DNA of 64,000 nucleotides from an uncultured Psychroflexus sp. (GTDB lineage: Bacteria > Bacteroidota > Bacteroidia > Flavobacteriales > Flavobacteriaceae), in the NCBI GenBank assembly GCA_913062845.1, contig CAJXVZ010000002.1:46703-110702 (forward strand), given 5' to 3'. Positions within the stretch are counted from its first letter, which is position 1. Every line of letters starts with the position of its first letter. Shown here piece by piece: positions 44,119-53,312 of the stretch. The notes under the pieces were generated by a model that was given only the letters and a program-made list of their open reading frames with translations, made no database searches and was not told where the DNA came from. Position numbers and translations under genes: made by a program.

Positions 44119-45096
44119 ATGAGAACAATACAATTTAGAGAAGCTGTATGTGAAGCAATGAGCGAGGAAATGCGAGCTGACGAGTCAGTATATTTGATGG
44201 GTGAAGAGGTTGCTGAATATAATGGTGCCTACAAAGCATCGAAAGGTATGCTGGATGAATTTGGCCCTGACCGCGTTATAGATACACCTATCTCCGAACT
44301 TGGTTTTGCAGGTATAGGCGTCGGTTCTGCCATGAACGGCAACAGACCTATTATTGAATTTATGACTTTCAATTTTTCTTTGGTTGGTATTGATCAAATT
44401 ATAAATAACGCTGCCAAAATGCGTCAGATGTCAGGAGGAAAAATTAATATACCAATTGTATTCAGAGGACCAACTGCTTCTGCAGGACAATTAGCAGCAA
44501 CGCACTCTCAGGCCTTTGAAAGCTGGTATGCGAATACGCCTGGTTTGAAAGTGATTGTGCCTTCAAATCCTTATGATGCCAAAGGCTTATTAAAATCTGC
44601 TATTCGCGACGATGACCCCGTAATTTTCATGGAAAGTGAGCAGATGTATGGAGATAAGGGCGAAGTACCAGAGGAAGAATACACCATACCGATAGGAAAA
44701 GCCGATATAAAAAGAGAAGGTGATGATGTGACAATTGTATCTTTTGGAAAGATCATAAAGGAAGCTTACAAAGCCGCTGAAAAACTTGAAGAGGAAGGTA
44801 TTTCATGCGAGATCATAGACTTAAGAACTGTTAGACCATTGGACTACGATAGTATTGTAGAGTCGGTCAAGAAAACCAACAGACTGGTATGTCTTGAAGA
44901 GGCCTGGCCTTTTGGTAATGTTTCTACTGAAATCACATATCACATTCAGCATTACGCGTTCGACTATCTGGATGCGCCTATTGTAAAGTTGAATACTGCT
45001 GATACTCCGGCGCCATATTCTCCTGTATTGCTACAGGAATGGTTGCCTAACCACGAAGATGTGATCAAAGCAGTGAAGAAAGTAATGTATAAATAA
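44119..45096 (+). CDS. pdhB: Pyruvate dehydrogenase E1 component, beta subunit
   Basis: The 325-residue form from MRTIQFREAVCEAM is the right size for the family. Signatures are GEEVAEYNGAYKASKGM (about residues 27-43), RVIDTPISELGFAGIGVGSA, AATHSQAFESWYANTPGL and ICEIIDLRTVRPLD-like sequence, all of E1 beta subunits. With the alpha subunit it decarboxylates pyruvate on thiamine diphosphate and acetylates the lipoyl arm of E2. The alpha and E2 genes are not adjacent but 7-9 kb away at 51644-54314 on the other strand. A hairpin terminator follows. Confidence 0.93.
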   Translation: MRTIQFREAVCEAMSEEMRADESVYLMGEEVAEYNGAYKASKGMLDEFGPDRVIDTPISELGFAGIGVGSAMNGNRPIIEFMTFNFSLVGIDQIINNAAKMRQMSGGKINIPIVFRGPTASAGQLAATHSQAFESWYANTPGLKVIVPSNPYDAKGLLKSAIRDDDPVIFMESEQMYGDKGEVPEEEYTIPIGKADIKREGDDVTIVSFGKIIKEAYKAAEKLEEEGISCEIIDLRTVRPLDYDSIVESVKKTNRLVCLEEAWPFGNVSTEITYHIQHYAFDYLDAPIVKLNTADTPAPYSPVLLQEWLPNHEDVIKAVKKVMYK

Positions 45097-45116
45097 GGCC
45101 GACAAAATATTTATGT

Positions 45117-45157
45117 AAAGCTTCAGTTGTACAATACAAGTGAAGCTTTTTGTTTTT
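45117..45157 (+). terminator. pdhB terminator abutting the next start codon
   Basis: AAAGCTTCA/TGAAGCTTT arms with a pairing inner part (TTGT/ACAA) are followed by a T-rich tract. The tract ends two bases before the ATG of the DUF5686 gene. Confidence 0.8.
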
Positions 45158-45158
45158 T

Positions 45159-47657
45159 ATGAAAAAACTATTTCTCTTTATATTTCTGACAGGCTTTTAC
45201 ATAAATGCTTTAGCTCAAACTAAAGTAAGTGGATATGTTTTTGATGATCTTAATGAGCCGGTAGCATACGCCAATGTTTATTTTGAAAATTCTCGTGTTG
45301 GAACTATTACAGATGAAAATGGTAAGTTCTATCTGCAAAGTGAGAATGACTATTCTGCATTGGTTGTGTCTTTCACCGGATTTAAAGATTATATCCTGGA
45401 ACTGAATCAAAGCAGCACATATGATATAAAAGTCGTTTTGAGTGCTGATGCTGAGGCTCTTGATGAAGTTATGGTTTTTTCAGGAAAAACTTCAAAAAAA
45501 AATAATCCGGCCATTGACATTTTACGTAAAATCTGGAAAAACAGAAGGGACAATGGTGTAAAAAAGTTTAAGCAATATCAGTATGATAAGTATGAAAAAC
45601 TTCAGTTTGACCTAAACACTATCGATAGCAATCTGATCAAAAGCAGGCTGTTTAAAGGAATGGAATTTATCTTTACACAAACTGACACCAACGAGGTTAC
45701 AGGAAAAACATACTTACCTATCTTTATCAACGAGTCTGTATCTGAAGTTTTTGGTGATAATGAAATTAATAAAGAAAAGGAAATACTCCAAGGGAATAAA
45801 AACTCAGGTTTTAGCGATAACCAGAGTCTTGTTGCGTTCATCAAAGACCTTTATGCCGACTATAATATCTACGATAATTACATAAAAATCTTTGATAAGA
45901 GCTTTGTGAGTCCTTTATCCAAAACCGGTATAGACAATTATAACTATGTTTTGGTAGATACTGCTTTTATAGATAACAGTTGGAGTTACAATATTGTGTA
46001 CTATCCAAGAAGAAAAAACGAACTTACATTTAAAGGTGAATTTTGGGTGAACGATACAACCTGGGCCATTAAAAAAATTGAAATGGCCATGACAAAAAGT
46101 GCTAATATCAATTGGGTAAAGGATGTATATATTGAACAGGAATTTGATGTACTTAATGATTCTATTTTTCTGATCACCAGAGACTATTTTATGTCTGATT
46201 TTACTTTCAGGAAAAAAGAAGAGTCCAGGGGTGTTTATGGTAAACGTACAACCCTGTATGACAATTATGAATTCAATAAGGAAAAGGACAAAGAATTTTA
46301 TGAACGTCAGGTGAACCCCTACAAAAATCAGGTTTTTGATCGCGACAGCACTTTTTGGGCCCAAAAAAGGTTGGAAAAACTCAATAAAACGGAGAGAGAT
46401 ATTTATAAACTTGTAGATACCTTAAAAACGGTCAAAGCATTTAAGCAGGTTTACGATGTAGCGACAGTATTGGCTACAAACTATTACGAATTTGACGGCT
46501 GGGACTTTGGACCAGTATTTTCAACTTTTGGATACAATGATATTGAAGGTGTACGTCTACGTGTAGGAGGCAGGACGTATAATGGACAGAATGACATGTG
46601 GCGACTTCAGGGCTTCACGGCCTATGGATTAAATGATAACAAATTTAAATACGGCATATTAGGTAAAGTCATGCTGGACAGAAAATCCAGACTGATTCTT
46701 TCTGCCGGAAACAGAAGGGACATTGAGCAACTTGGCGCTAGTCTTACAAGTTCTTCCGATGTACTGGGCAGGAGTTTGGTCTCCTCTTCACCATTAACGG
46801 TCGCTGCAAACACAACCCTAACAAACATTAATCTGAGTAGTCTTGCGCTTGAGATGGAACCATTATACAATTTAAAATTAAGACTGGAAGGAACTTACAG
46901 AACACTTGTGGGTGCAGATACCAATTTATTTAGTTTAGCTTTTTTCACGGATGAGTCAAGAACTCAGCGCCAGGAGCAAACTACACAGACTGAAATTTCA
47001 TTAAGTGCCAACTTCACGCCCGGCAAAAAAACTACCGGATATGGTGTAGAACGCTACCTTGTAAATAGCGGCACCTATCCCGACATTCTTTTAAAATATT
47101 CCAAAGGTCTTGAAGGGCTTTTTGACAGCGATTTTAATTATGACAGATTACAACTGCTTTACAGACAGCCTGTTTTATTGGGTGGTTTCGGCAAATTTAC
47201 TTCAACCTTTGAAGCTGGAAAAACCTTCGGTGGTGTGCCTTTAAGTTTACTAAATGTGGTTCCCGGTAATCAAACTTTATTTTCTATTGAAGGTACTTTC
47301 CCCTTGTTGGATTTTTATGAATTTGTAACCGACGAATATGTCAGTTTGCATATAGAGCACAATTTTAATGGCCGTTTGTTCGCCAGAATTCCTTTTTTGA
47401 GAGATCTTGATCTTAGAGAAATAATTACATTGAGGGGCATTTACGGTACTCTGTCACAAGAAAGTATAATGTTGAATGCATCAACATCAAACCCTGTTCT
47501 TTTTGCACCTGATAGAAACATTTATTACTCCTACAGCGTTGGCATAGGTAATATATTCAGAGTCTTTAGATTAGATTTTCATTTCAGAGGAAATTACCAG
47601 GGAATACCGAATTCCAGAAATTTCGGTATTACAGGTGCCTTTGGTTTTTATTTCTAA
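45159..47657 (+). CDS. DUF5686 outer-membrane protein with carboxypeptidase-like domain
   Basis: I take the ATG at 45159 (832 residues), giving the signal peptide MKKLFLFIFLTGFYINALAQ; the upstream TTG at 45150 lies in a terminator T tract. Residues ~22-110 are a carboxypeptidase D regulatory-like domain (VSGYVFDDLNEPVAYANVYF, GTITDENGKFYL) as at the N-terminus of TonB-dependent receptors. The rest is the DUF5686 region with barrel-like strands and a C-terminal ending GAFGFYF. No plug or TonB box is present, so it is not a TonB receptor. It is presumed to be in the outer membrane; the function is unknown. Confidence 0.82.
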   Translation: MKKLFLFIFLTGFYINALAQTKVSGYVFDDLNEPVAYANVYFENSRVGTITDENGKFYLQSENDYSALVVSFTGFKDYILELNQSSTYDIKVVLSADAEALDEVMVFSGKTSKKNNPAIDILRKIWKNRRDNGVKKFKQYQYDKYEKLQFDLNTIDSNLIKSRLFKGMEFIFTQTDTNEVTGKTYLPIFINESVSEVFGDNEINKEKEILQGNKNSGFSDNQSLVAFIKDLYADYNIYDNYIKIFDKSFVSPLSKTGIDNYNYVLVDTAFIDNSWSYNIVYYPRRKNELTFKGEFWVNDTTWAIKKIEMAMTKSANINWVKDVYIEQEFDVLNDSIFLITRDYFMSDFTFRKKEESRGVYGKRTTLYDNYEFNKEKDKEFYERQVNPYKNQVFDRDSTFWAQKRLEKLNKTERDIYKLVDTLKTVKAFKQVYDVATVLATNYYEFDGWDFGPVFSTFGYNDIEGVRLRVGGRTYNGQNDMWRLQGFTAYGLNDNKFKYGILGKVMLDRKSRLILSAGNRRDIEQLGASLTSSSDVLGRSLVSSSPLTVAANTTLTNINLSSLALEMEPLYNLKLRLEGTYRTLVGADTNLFSLAFFTDESRTQRQEQTTQTEISLSANFTPGKKTTGYGVERYLVNSGTYPDILLKYSKGLEGLFDSDFNYDRLQLLYRQPVLLGGFGKFTSTFEAGKTFGGVPLSLLNVVPGNQTLFSIEGTFPLLDFYEFVTDEYVSLHIEHNFNGRLFARIPFLRDLDLREIITLRGIYGTLSQESIMLNASTSNPVLFAPDRNIYYSYSVGIGNIFRVFRLDFHFRGNYQGIPNSRNFGITGAFGFYF

Positions 47658-47689
47658 AAGAATCAAACTTTAGATCTCAAGTTTTTTAT

Positions 47690-47697
47690 TACTTTTG
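47690..47697 (+). promoter_or_regulatory. -7 element of ppa
   Basis: TACTTTTG fits TAnnTTTG, 23 bp before the ppa start. The -33 region is not a clear TTG. Confidence 0.5.
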
Positions 47698-47720
47698 CAT
47701 TCTTTTAAGTTTTTATTATT

Positions 47721-48230
47721 ATGACTTTTGATGTTCTTATTGAAATACCTAAAGGTAGTCGTAACAAATACGAGTACGATTTCAAATTAAAAAAGGTTAG
47801 ATACGACAGGATGATTTTTTCTTCGATGATGTATCCTGCTGACTATGGTTTTGTTCCTGAAACATTGGCGCTGGACGGAGACCCTTTGGATGTTTTGGTA
47901 CTGGTCACTGAACCCACTTTTCCGGGTTGCGTTATGGAAGTAAAGCCAATCGGTGTTTTTCATATGACAGATGAAAAAGGGCCGGATGAAAAAATAATCT
48001 GTGTTCCCGTTAGTGATCCTATATCTTCAAAAGTAAATGATCTTAAAGAGCTCAATCCTCATTTGATTCAAGAGATAGAACATTTTTTCCAGGTATATAA
48101 GGATTTGGAAAAGAAAAAGGTCGATGTTGGTGGCTGGGGAGACGTGTTCCAGGCTGAGGCTATTGTTACCAGCAGTTCTGAGCGCTTCAAGAAAAGCAAC
48201 AGTAAAGATAATGACTTCTCTATAAAATAA
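47721..48230 (+). CDS. ppa: Soluble inorganic pyrophosphatase
   Basis: The 169-residue family I enzyme hydrolyses pyrophosphate to phosphate with Mg2+. The signatures are VLIEIPKGSRNKYEYD (about residues 5-20), YPADYGFVPETLALDGDPLD with the metal-binding aspartates (about 38-57), and the KPIGVFHMTDEKGPDEKIIC segment. It is followed at 80 bp by the membrane-bound pyrophosphatase, so two different pyrophosphatases are encoded side by side. Confidence 0.96.
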   Translation: MTFDVLIEIPKGSRNKYEYDFKLKKVRYDRMIFSSMMYPADYGFVPETLALDGDPLDVLVLVTEPTFPGCVMEVKPIGVFHMTDEKGPDEKIICVPVSDPISSKVNDLKELNPHLIQEIEHFFQVYKDLEKKKVDVGGWGDVFQAEAIVTSSSERFKKSNSKDNDFSIK

Positions 48231-48310
48231 AAGCAGTTTTCTTAGATCTAAATTTTATTCAAATCATAATTCACTAAAACGTTTGACAAATATTTAAAAT
48301 CAATCATTCT

Positions 48311-50620
48311 ATGGAACAAAATGTAATTTATATCCCAATTGGACTGGCCGTGTTAGGGCTTATTTTTATGCTCGTTAAAATGGCCTGGGTAAAAAAGCAA
48401 AATGCCGGTAATGAAAAAATGCAAAGTATTTCTAAGTCCATTAAAGAAGGCGCTTTAGCCTTTCTTTCAGCTGAATATCGCTTACTATTAAGTTTTGTGA
48501 TCTTAGCCTCAATTTCATTAGGTGTTGTCTCTTATATTGTTCCAACTACACCATATATTATTATAGTTGCTTTTATTTTTGGCGCAGTCTTTTCTGCTTT
48601 AGCAGGAAACATCGGCATGCGTATAGCCACAGAAGCTAATGGCCGTACTGCTGAAGCTGCAAAAACAAGCTTGCCAAAAGCTTTGAAAGTTTCGTTTGGC
48701 GGTGGAACCGTTATGGGTCTTGGCGTTGCAGGTCTTGCAGTATTAGGCTTGAGTATATTTTTTGTAATCTTTCTTAAATTATACGTCACGGGAGAAGGCA
48801 ACTTCTACGATGAAATGACCATAGCTTTAGAAGCTCTGGCCGGTTTCTCCCTCGGTGCAGAATGTATAGCCCTTTTTGCACGTGTTGGTGGTGGTATTTA
48901 TACCAAAGCTGCTGACGTCGGTGCAGACCTTGTTGGAAAAGTAGAAGCAGGTATTCCTGAGGATGATCCAAGAAACCCGGCAACCATTGCAGATAACGTT
49001 GGAGACAATGTTGGTGATGTTGCAGGAATGGGTGCCGACTTATTTGGTTCTTATGTGGCTACAGTCTTAGCGGCTATGGTGCTCGGTAATTATGTCATCA
49101 AAGACATAGCTGACAAGACAGGAACTGCTTTCTCAGACAGTTTTAATAACATGGGACCTATTTTATTGCCACTTGTTATTGCCGGGGTTGGCGTATTGGC
49201 ATCTATAATAGGTACTTTTTTAGTTAGAATTTCTAATAACGAGGCTAAAGAATCAAAAGTTCAGAAAGCTCTGGATACAGGTAACTGGACTTCAATAATC
49301 ATTACATGGATAGCATCATGGTTCTTAATTGACTGGATGCTTCCTGAAACCATGCAAATGAATTTCTTTGGTGAAGGTACTAAAGATGTTCTTTCAAGGC
49401 ATGTATTTTACGCGGCTTCAATAGGTCTTGCTGTTGGTGCTTTGATTTCAATCGTAACAGCATACTATACCAGTTTAGGTAAAAAACCGGTTTTAGATAT
49501 TGTAAAGAATTCGTCGACAGGAGCAGCTACAAATATCATATCTGGCCTTGCCGTAGGTATGAAATCTACTTTTTTATCGGTTATTCTTTTCGCTGTAGCT
49601 ATATGGAGCTCCTATGTTTTGGCTGGTTTTTATGGTGTAGCACTTGCAGCATCCGCAATGATGGCAACAACAGCTATGCAATTGGCCATTGATGCCTTTG
49701 GACCTATTGCCGACAACGCAGGTGGTGTGGCTGAAATGAGTGAACTAGAGCCTCATGTAAGAGAAAGAACTGATATCCTAGATTCAGTAGGAAATACAAC
49801 AGCTGCCGTTGGTAAAGGTTTTGCCATTGCCTCTGCAGCACTAACTGCCTTGGCATTGTTTGCTGCCTATGTGACCTTTACAGGCATTGATGGTATTAAT
49901 ATTTTTAAAGCTCCAGTGTTAGCTGCTTTGTTTATCGGAGGAATGATTCCGGTAATCTTTTCAGCCTTAACAATGGAATCTGTAGGTAAAGCAGCAGGCC
50001 AGATGGTTGAGGAAGTAAGACGCCAGTTCAGAGAAATTCCCGGCATCATGGAAGGCAAAGCCACCCCGGAATATGCCAAATGTGTGGATATATCGACTAA
50101 AGCGGCATTAAAAGAAATGGTTATCCCCGGACTGATTACTATTGTAACACCAGTAGTCATGGGTCTTGGTACTGCTATTGTCAATGATGACTTCAATCTA
50201 GGCGCTGAAGTCCTTGGTGGGTATATGGCTGGTGTATGTGTATCCGGTGTCATGTGGGCGATTTTCCAAAACAATGCCGGTGGTGCATGGGATAATGCTA
50301 AAAAATCATTTGAAGCCGGTGTTGAAATAAATGGGGAGACCTTTTACAAGCACAAAGAAGATAATCCTTCTCCACCACACCAGGCTGCTGTAACAGGTGA
50401 TACTGTTGGTGACCCTTTTAAAGATACATCAGGACCTTCTATGAATATTCTGATAAAACTAACCTGTTTAATTGGATTGGTCATTGCTCCTATCCTGGGA
50501 GATCACAATAATGAAGATAATGTTGACAGTATCGGACAAAAGCAGGATATTGAAAAAGTGATCAATGTAACTGAAACTGAAGATACCAAAAGTGATTCTA
50601 AAGTAATTGTTGCTGAATAG
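48311..50620 (+). CDS. hppA: Membrane-bound ion-pumping pyrophosphatase
   Basis: The 769-residue protein has about 15-16 membrane helices and the conserved cytoplasmic loops [20 protein letters not shown] (about residues 200-219), [20 protein letters not shown] and the C-terminal [12 protein letters not shown]. The segment [13 protein letters not shown] has Ala at the position that distinguishes K+-dependent from K+-independent enzymes (Lys), so I infer the K+-stimulated class. Whether Na+ or H+ is pumped cannot be settled by eye. It uses pyrophosphate to energise the membrane. A strong terminator follows. Confidence 0.95.
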   Translation: MEQNVIYIPIGLAVLGLIFMLVKMAWVKKQNAGNEKMQSISKSIKEGALAFLSAEYRLLLSFVILASISLGVVSYIVPTTPYIIIVAFIFGAVFSALAGNIGMRIATEANGRTAEAAKTSLPKALKVSFGGGTVMGLGVAGLAVLGLSIFFVIFLKLYVTGEGNFYDEMTIALEALAGFSLGAECIALFARVGGGIYTKAADVGADLVGKVEAGIPEDDPRNPATIADNVGDNVGDVAGMGADLFGSYVATVLAAMVLGNYVIKDIADKTGTAFSDSFNNMGPILLPLVIAGVGVLASIIGTFLVRISNNEAKESKVQKALDTGNWTSIIITWIASWFLIDWMLPETMQMNFFGEGTKDVLSRHVFYAASIGLAVGALISIVTAYYTSLGKKPVLDIVKNSSTGAATNIISGLAVGMKSTFLSVILFAVAIWSSYVLAGFYGVALAASAMMATTAMQLAIDAFGPIADNAGGVAEMSELEPHVRERTDILDSVGNTTAAVGKGFAIASAALTALALFAAYVTFTGIDGINIFKAPVLAALFIGGMIPVIFSALTMESVGKAAGQMVEEVRRQFREIPGIMEGKATPEYAKCVDISTKAALKEMVIPGLITIVTPVVMGLGTAIVNDDFNLGAEVLGGYMAGVCVSGVMWAIFQNNAGGAWDNAKKSFEAGVEINGETFYKHKEDNPSPPHQAAVTGDTVGDPFKDTSGPSMNILIKLTCLIGLVIAPILGDHNNEDNVDSIGQKQDIEKVINVTETEDTKSDSKVIVAE

Positions 50621-50646
50621 TCAATTGCTCTTTCTTTTAACTCATG

Positions 50647-50678
50647 AACCGGAATATTTGATGTTCCGGTTTTTTTAT
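50647..50678 (+). terminator. hppA terminator
   Basis: AACCGGAA/TTCCGGTT arms are followed by a T run, 26 bp after the hppA stop. Confidence 0.9.
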
Positions 50679-50712
50679 TTTTAAAGGTAATTTTTAATTT
50701 AAAACGGATGAA

Positions 50713-51259
50713 ATGAATAAGGTCATCATTTTAATACTATCATTATATCTCGTCTCTTGTAATTCTGTTGATCATGAAGGTAGCGCCAATATTAATCAAG
50801 AGATAATCAGACTATCCAATTATGCTGAAAAAAACGAATATTTGGAGATGATATTTGATTTAGACCAAAACATAAGAAAGAACAATGATGCAGAATTGAA
50901 ACCAGACTCAAAAGCTGAACAAGCGCATTATCATAAAATGGATTCTATTGATAATTTAAATTTCAAAAGAATTGATCTTTACCTTAAAACCTATGGGTAT
51001 CCTGAAAGAGATTCAGTGTCTTCTAAAGCGTTATCAGCTCCCTGGATAGTAAATTCATCATTCTAACCTAAACGATAGATTAAAGCATTTCAGCACTTTA
51101 CATCAGGCTTATATCGAAGGTAATATTGATGTTATGCAATTTGATTTGTATCTTAGCAGAACCTATCAAATGAAATATGGTAAATACCCCAAATGGGACG
51201 GCCCTTACAAACCTGAAGATAAAGTAAAATGGTTGATTAAAGAAATAGGTTTGGAATAA
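50713..51259 (+). pseudogene. Frameshifted lipoprotein gene, DUF6624-like
   Basis: The first frame (50713-51066, 117 codons) has a lipoprotein signal ending LYLVSC and stops soon after WIVNSSF. Removing one A from AAATTC at 51051 restores a second frame to a TAA at 51259, reading WIVIHHSNLNDRLKHF and continuing for ~67 codons (HQAYIEGNIDV, LSRTYQMKYGKYPKW). The joined product has the pattern YGYPERD...WIVIHHS...Y, which I associate with DUF6624. So a single-base insertion has probably broken the gene, or it is a sequencing error. It lies 92 bp after hppA behind a terminator. No function is known. Confidence 0.75.
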
Positions 51260-51288
51260 ATTTTATTCGGTATTTATAAAGCCTGTTT

Positions 51289-51633
51289 TCAAGCTATAAA
51301 CCAATGCGTAACATAAACCAAAATAAAAAGTAATGATATAATAAGGCTTACAATCTTGTACCATCTGGCTTTGAACACAAAACCGACCAACATTAGTGCG
51401 GCAGTGACTGAAAAACATATTCCCCAAAACAAATGGATGAATGCATATAAAGCTTTAGATTGAAAATAATAGGCTCTATTATTTGTATCTCCAAAGTTGT
51501 AACCTACAGTATGATTTAGTTTTTCTACACTGTACCATTCCAAGAAATTATAGGATAATAAGCCTGCAACAATAAGCAAGACACAAAAAAAGACCACGCG
51601 AAGTGGTCTTGATATATTCCTTTTGCCTTTCAA
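51289..51633 (-). CDS. Small membrane protein, unknown
   Basis: The 114-residue protein has three hydrophobic segments (about residues 12-29, 58-84 and 90-112). I recognise no family. The codons for ISRPLRVVFF (residues 7-16) coincide with a perfect hairpin and T run that should terminate the preceding pdhC message (51584-51610, minus). The start is 10 bp after the pdhC stop. Either it is expressed by read-through as a downstream gene of pdhAC, or the true start lies later; the first later Met would remove most of the protein. Its composition otherwise looks like a real membrane protein. Confidence 0.55.
   Translation of the reverse strand: MKGKRNISRPLRVVFFCVLLIVAGLLSYNFLEWYSVEKLNHTVGYNFGDTNNRAYYFQSKALYAFIHLFWGICFSVTAALMLVGFVFKARWYKIVSLIISLLFILVYVTHWFIA
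51584..51610 (-). terminator. pdhAC terminator inside a downstream reading frame
   Basis: AAGACCAC/GTGGTCTT arms with a five-base loop and TTTTTT on the minus strand form a good intrinsic terminator 33 bp after the pdhC stop, within codons 8-16 of the small membrane protein gene. Confidence 0.8.
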
Positions 51634-51643
51634 CCTAATTAAT

Positions 51644-53311
51644 TTAAGCCAACATAGTTACAGGATTCTCGATGTAAGTTTTTAAGGTTTGTAAAAACTT
51701 AGCTCCGGTAGCACCGTCAACCGTTCTGTGGTCGCAGGCCAGCGTTAATTTCATTGTATATCCTACAACAATTTCACCGTTCTTGACTACCGGTTTTTCA
51801 ACAATAGCACCTACTGATAAAATTGCCGAATTAGGCTGATTGATGATACTTGTAAATTCAGTAATTCCAAACATACCTAAATTGGAAACGGTAAAAGTTG
51901 AACCTTCCATTTCCTGTGGCTGGAGCTTTTTATCTCTGGCTTTTCCGGCTAGAGTCTTCACATTTTGACCAATCTGCACTAAAGACTGCTGATCAGCAAA
52001 TTCAAGTACTGGTACAACTAATCCTTCATCCACCGCTACTGCAACACCTATATGAATGTGTTTGGCAATTTTGGTTATATCTCCATGCCATTGAGAATTG
52101 ACTTGTGGATGTTTTCGTAAAGCCATTGCTGAAGCTTTTATCACGAGATCATTAAAAGAGATCTTAGTATCCGGCATCGCATTAATTTGCTTCCTGGATG
52201 CCATGGCATTATCCATGTCTACTTCTATGTCCAGATAATAATGCGGCGCGTTAAACTTAGACTCACCAAGACGCTTGGCAATAGTTTTTCGCATATTGGA
52301 ATTCTTGACCTCTTCAAACTCTTCTTCACCCACTGGTTTGTAAACTTCAACAGGTTTAAATTCAGGTTTACTTTCTTTTTGTGGAGAAGGAGCTTCTGCT
52401 TTAGTTTCAGTAGCTTTTTCTTCCGGTTTGTAGTTTTCAATGTCTTTTTTCACTACACGACCATTTTCGCCAGAACCTTTTACTTTGGCTAAATCAATAC
52501 CTTTATCTTCAGCCATTTTTCTGGCCAATGGTGAAGCAAAAATCCGTTCTCCATCTGCATTGGTCTGTGTTTCTGAGACTGAATCATCTGAAGATTGTTC
52601 TGTTGCACCTGAAAAATCGCTTTTAGATTCTGACTTTTCAGATGAACCTGAGGAAGCTCCGCTTTTCAGTTTTTTTAGTACAGCCTCAACATCAGTACCT
52701 TCAGGGCCAATAATAGCCAATACATCATCTACCGGTGCTGAGCGTCCTTCTTCAATCCCTATATACAATAATGTTCCTGAATAGAATGATTCAAATTCCA
52801 TAGTGGCTTTATCGGTTTCTATCTCAGCAAGGATTTCACCTTCTTCCACTTTATCACCTTTGTCTTTAAGCCATGAAGCGACTGTACCTTCTTCCATGGT
52901 ATCACTCAGGCGAGGCATAGTCACAACTTCTACACCATCCGGGATTTCACCTGAAGCTTCACTTTCAGAATCTTCCTGGCTATCTGAATCATAGTCATTT
53001 TTTTCGGATTCATCCTCTGATGATTTTTCATCAGATTTTCCAGCATTGTTGATCAGGTCAGAAATATCTTCACCTTCTTCTCCAATAATGGCCAAAAGTG
53101 AATCAACAGGCGCACCTTCGCCTTCTTCGATACCAATATGTAAAAGCGTCCCATCGTGAAATGATTCAAATTCCATAGTGGCTTTATCGGTTTCAATTTC
53201 AGCCAAAATATCGCCTTCTTCTACCTTATCACCTTTCTTTTTTAGCCATTTTGCCACAGTACCTTCTTCCATGGTATCGCTAAGTCGTGGCATATTTACT
53301 ACTTCTGCCAT
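51644..53311 (-). CDS. pdhC: Pyruvate dehydrogenase E2, dihydrolipoamide acetyltransferase
   Basis: The 555-residue protein has two lipoyl domains (around residues 1-80 and 130-207), each with the lipoylated Lys in ETDKATMEFE. An acidic Ser/Glu linker, an E3/E1-binding domain (ERIFASPLARKMAEDKGIDL, about 258-277) and the catalytic domain follow, with the active-site motif CDHRTVDGATGAKFL near the C-terminus. It transfers acetyl groups to CoA. It follows pdhA by one base on the same strand. The E3 gene is not in the window. The symbol may also be given as aceF. Confidence 0.95.
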   Translation of the reverse strand: MAEVVNMPRLSDTMEEGTVAKWLKKKGDKVEEGDILAEIETDKATMEFESFHDGTLLHIGIEEGEGAPVDSLLAIIGEEGEDISDLINNAGKSDEKSSEDESEKNDYDSDSQEDSESEASGEIPDGVEVVTMPRLSDTMEEGTVASWLKDKGDKVEEGEILAEIETDKATMEFESFYSGTLLYIGIEEGRSAPVDDVLAIIGPEGTDVEAVLKKLKSGASSGSSEKSESKSDFSGATEQSSDDSVSETQTNADGERIFASPLARKMAEDKGIDLAKVKGSGENGRVVKKDIENYKPEEKATETKAEAPSPQKESKPEFKPVEVYKPVGEEEFEEVKNSNMRKTIAKRLGESKFNAPHYYLDIEVDMDNAMASRKQINAMPDTKISFNDLVIKASAMALRKHPQVNSQWHGDITKIAKHIHIGVAVAVDEGLVVPVLEFADQQSLVQIGQNVKTLAGKARDKKLQPQEMEGSTFTVSNLGMFGITEFTSIINQPNSAILSVGAIVEKPVVKNGEIVVGYTMKLTLACDHRTVDGATGAKFLQTLKTYIENPVTMLA

Positions 53312-53312
53312 A

